Positions 6,421 through 7,119 of a DNA stretch of 7,119 bases are shown in pieces; position 1 is the first letter of the stretch; each line of letters starts with the position of its first letter. Below the pieces are notes generated by a model. That model was not told the DNA's origin, did no database searches, and saw nothing but the letters and a program-made list of their open reading frames with translations. The position numbers and the translations under genes are program-made. Origin of the DNA: an uncultured Collinsella sp. (GTDB lineage Bacteria; Actinomycetota; Coriobacteriia; Coriobacteriales; Coriobacteriaceae); the NCBI GenBank assembly GCA_900551205.1, contig URUW01000091.1, forward strand, positions 1 through 7,119, read 5' to 3'.

Positions 6421-6491
6421 CTCACGGGGTTTGGGTATGGCTACGCCAGAGCGCTTGTGCGCAAAGGCGCCCCATATTCAAACCCTGAGCC
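6419..6491 (-). promoter_or_regulatory. Large interrupted leader hairpin (26 bp) before the antiterminator gene
   Basis: In message order the paired arms are GGCTCA (6491-6486) with TGAGCC (6424-6419), GGGTTTG (6485-6479) with CAAACCC (6433-6427), TATGG (6476-6472) with CCATA (6440-6436), CGCC (6469-6466) with GGCG (6447-6444), and GCGC (6462-6459) with GCGC (6454-6451), closed by an ACAA loop. Small internal loops separate them. Pairing was checked base by base. No U-run follows, so it is not a simple intrinsic terminator. It ends 15 bases before the ribosome binding site. An antiterminator-recognition or processing element is possible. Confidence 0.7.
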
Positions 6492-6503
6492 CAGTCAGAC
6501 AAG

Positions 6504-6525
6504 CACGTGGCTCTGCCCCACCGTG
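6504..6525 (-). promoter_or_regulatory. Short leader hairpin with an alternative partner
   Basis: CACG (6525-6522) pairs with CGTG (6507-6504), and TGG (6520-6518) with CCA (6510-6508) past one bulged base, with a 7-base loop. Part of its right arm, GAGCC (6513-6509), could instead pair with GGCTC (6491-6487) in the base of the large downstream hairpin. Confidence 0.4.
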
Positions 6526-6541
6526 AACGGTATGTATACAA

Positions 6542-6598
6542 GCAGCGCTGAGGTCACAGGCACGTATCGCAAGAATGCCAGCAACCTCAGCTGACTGC
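6542..6598 (-). promoter_or_regulatory. Leader hairpin with 8-bp perfect core
   Basis: GCTGAGGT (6591-6584) pairs with ACCTCAGC (6554-6547). In RNA the next three positions also pair (U-G, G-U, C-G), then after a U-U mismatch GGCA (6579-6576) pairs with TGCC (6562-6559) around a 13-base loop. GCAG (6598-6595) with CTGC (6545-6542) extends the base. The wobble pairs form only in minus-strand RNA, consistent with a leader transcribed toward the antiterminator gene. Confidence 0.6.
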
Positions 6599-6649
6599 GT
6601 GCGAACCAGTCAAGAGAGTTCAAAAGTGGTCCGCACGCAAACAGCTGAA
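6586..6649 (-). promoter_or_regulatory. Long leader hairpin, about 22 pairs with one mismatch
   Basis: The core pairs GCGTGCG (6638-6632) with CGCACGC (6603-6597), one G-U, and ACCA (6630-6627) with TGGT (6608-6605) around an 18-base loop. Outward, T6639-A6596 and a U-G pair follow, then after one U-U mismatch the self-complementary CAGCTG (6647-6642) pairs with CAGCTG (6593-6588), plus two more pairs. The wobble at 6631/6604 forms only in minus-strand RNA. Its outer right arm overlaps the left arm of the next hairpin, so the two full structures exclude each other. Confidence 0.6.
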
Positions 6650-6696
6650 TACTGCTGCGGTTTGTCATGAGAATATATTGCACAGCCTATGGCGAG

Positions 6697-6726
6697 CTTA
6701 TAAATAGCCACAAAAGCAAGTGCAAA
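6697..6726 (-). promoter_or_regulatory. Candidate promoter nearer the leader hairpins
   Basis: TTTGCA (6726-6721), four of six matches to the -35 consensus, is separated by 18 bases from TATAAG (6702-6697), five of six to the -10 consensus. Transcription would start near 6690, leaving a leader of about 300 bases containing all the strong hairpins. Weak by sequence alone. Confidence 0.3.
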
Positions 6727-6757
6727 ATCGCACATGACAATCGATATTGGAGCTCGT

Positions 6758-6783
6758 GGTGTTTCTGGCACCGCCGTTACGGC
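6758..6783. promoter_or_regulatory. Two adjacent dyads upstream of the candidate promoter
   Basis: GGTG (6758-6761) and CACC (6769-6772) form a small inverted repeat, followed directly by the 11-base palindrome GCCGTTACGGC (6773-6783). They lie upstream of the candidate -35 at 6726. An operator is possible, or RNA hairpins if transcription begins at the more distal site. No T-run marks a terminator. Confidence 0.3.
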
Positions 6784-6845
6784 CGGATGCTGATCAACCC
6801 TGCGCTTTATGACTTGCTGGAGCCGTGAGCACAGTTGAACTCATG

Positions 6846-6865
6846 TAACGTTAGGTATCCTAGCA
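6846..6865 (-). promoter_or_regulatory. Candidate extended -10 promoter with a palindrome at the start site
   Basis: TGC directly precedes TAGGAT (6862-6857), an extended -10 element of a kind common in actinobacteria; no good -35 is seen. The predicted start near 6850 falls inside the perfect 8-base palindrome TAACGTTA (6846-6853), a possible operator. This start would give a leader of about 460 bases. Confidence 0.3.
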
Positions 6866-7119
6866 CAAGCTGTTAGTGAAACTGATTTGGGCTGCGTTGG
6901 ACAACATATCGTTCATTTGACGTGATTAAGGGGGTTGTTTTGGGATGTTGTTCACGTTGGCGCAGGTTATTGGGGTGCTGGCAATAATTAGGTGCGTTCC
7001 TGAAGCCAAACTGGAGCAGCGAGCTGCACTGGTAATTGCGTTTGGATAACAAACTATGTACAGACATGGGAAATAAATTGTGCAACTTTTTGTTGGCGTA
7101 GGTGGGGTTTGTGGCGTGT
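6866..7119. other. Intergenic stretch without a supported gene
   Basis: No reading frame here shows a recognisable domain or a good ribosome binding site. The visible structure is modest: a nested repeat with CCAAAC (7006-7011) and GTTTGG (7040-7045) enclosing GCAGC (7016-7020) and GCTGC (7023-7027), and spaced inverted repeats ACAACAT (6901-6907)/ATGTTGT (6945-6951) flanked by CTGCG (6892-6896)/CGCAG (6961-6965). No T-run terminator follows any of these. Confidence 0.5.

Noticed and set aside
6437..6447. GGCGTAGCCAT on the minus strand, resembling the RfaH ops element GGCGGTAG with one G missing
   Set aside because: RfaH/ops is a proteobacterial system, one key base is absent, and the segment is accounted for as an arm of the large hairpin.
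6307..6594. Plus-strand frame of 95 codons across the leader
   Set aside because: It runs through the antiterminator gene start and the hairpins, with no ribosome binding site or domain. The hairpin structure explains the sequence better.
6667..6828. Plus-strand frame of 53 codons starting MRIYCTAYGEL, with several Trp and Tyr
   Set aside because: No ribosome binding site and no recognisable domain, and it runs opposite to the operon across a candidate promoter. A remnant of a transposase-like or small unknown gene cannot be excluded, but nothing supports it positively.
6892..6965. Spaced inverted repeats that could flank an invertible promoter
   Set aside because: The arms are only 7 and 5 bases with unmatched bases between them, and no recombinase gene is in the window. 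Not enough for an invertible element.
7006..7054. Possible terminator of an upstream gene
   Set aside because: Stems exist (GCAGC/GCTGC, GTTTG/CAAAC) but no T-run follows on either strand.
6873..7085. Minus-strand frame of 70 codons
   Set aside because: Asn-, Gln- and His-rich product without motif; the initiation context is poor and composition is like the surrounding non-coding DNA.
1..7119. CRISPR arrays, tRNA or rRNA genes, insertion sequences
   Set aside because: No spaced direct repeats, cloverleaf pattern, conserved rRNA segment or transposase domain was seen.

Overview
The window carries one end of a surface-polysaccharide (capsule or teichoic-acid-like) biosynthesis operon, all on the minus strand and read from right to left. 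The GC-rich backbone genes, GTG starts, tight gene overlaps and a NusG-paralogue antiterminator at the head suggest a Gram-positive gut actinobacterium of the Coriobacteriia (Collinsella-like). That assignment is inferred from style and gene content; no rRNA or other marker is present.

Layout in transcription order. Positions 7119-6390 are about 730 bases with no convincing gene, but they hold two weak promoter candidates and a striking chain of inverted repeats that would fold in the transcript. Next come a LoaP/NusG-family antiterminator (6389-5844), a phosphoglycosyl transferase that starts the glycan on its lipid carrier (5792-5028), a WecG/TagA-type glycosyltransferase (5041-4235), a UDP-GlcNAc 2-epimerase (4242-3142), a serine-acetyltransferase-like hexapeptide enzyme broken by a frameshift at a run of seven G (3137-2710), a LicD-family phosphotransferase (2682-1771), an IspD/TarI-family cytidylyltransferase (1778-1053) and an extended-SDR epimerase/dehydratase (1062-25). 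A further gene probably starts at 28 and leaves the window. Most neighbours overlap by 4-14 bases or are a few bases apart, so the set is almost certainly one transcript.

How the genes fit together (inference from families): the phosphoglycosyl transferase loads the first sugar phosphate onto undecaprenyl phosphate. The epimerase makes UDP-ManNAc and the TagA-type enzyme adds ManNAc. The cytidylyltransferase makes a CDP-activated polyol or similar alcohol, and LicD transfers the polyol phosphate to the glycan. The hexapeptide enzyme would O- or N-acetylate a residue. The antiterminator would let RNA polymerase read through the long operon.

The most interesting non-coding structure lies upstream of the antiterminator. 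It contains an interrupted 26-bp hairpin (6419-6491), a second hairpin of up to about 22 pairs (6586-6649), a third (6542-6598) that shares an arm with the second, and a 7-bp helix that buries the antiterminator GTG start codon (6384-6420). Neighbouring helices compete for shared arms, as expected of a regulatory leader RNA. The second notable point is the G7 tract at the frameshift in the acetyltransferase, which could be a phase-variation switch, a decayed gene or a read error.
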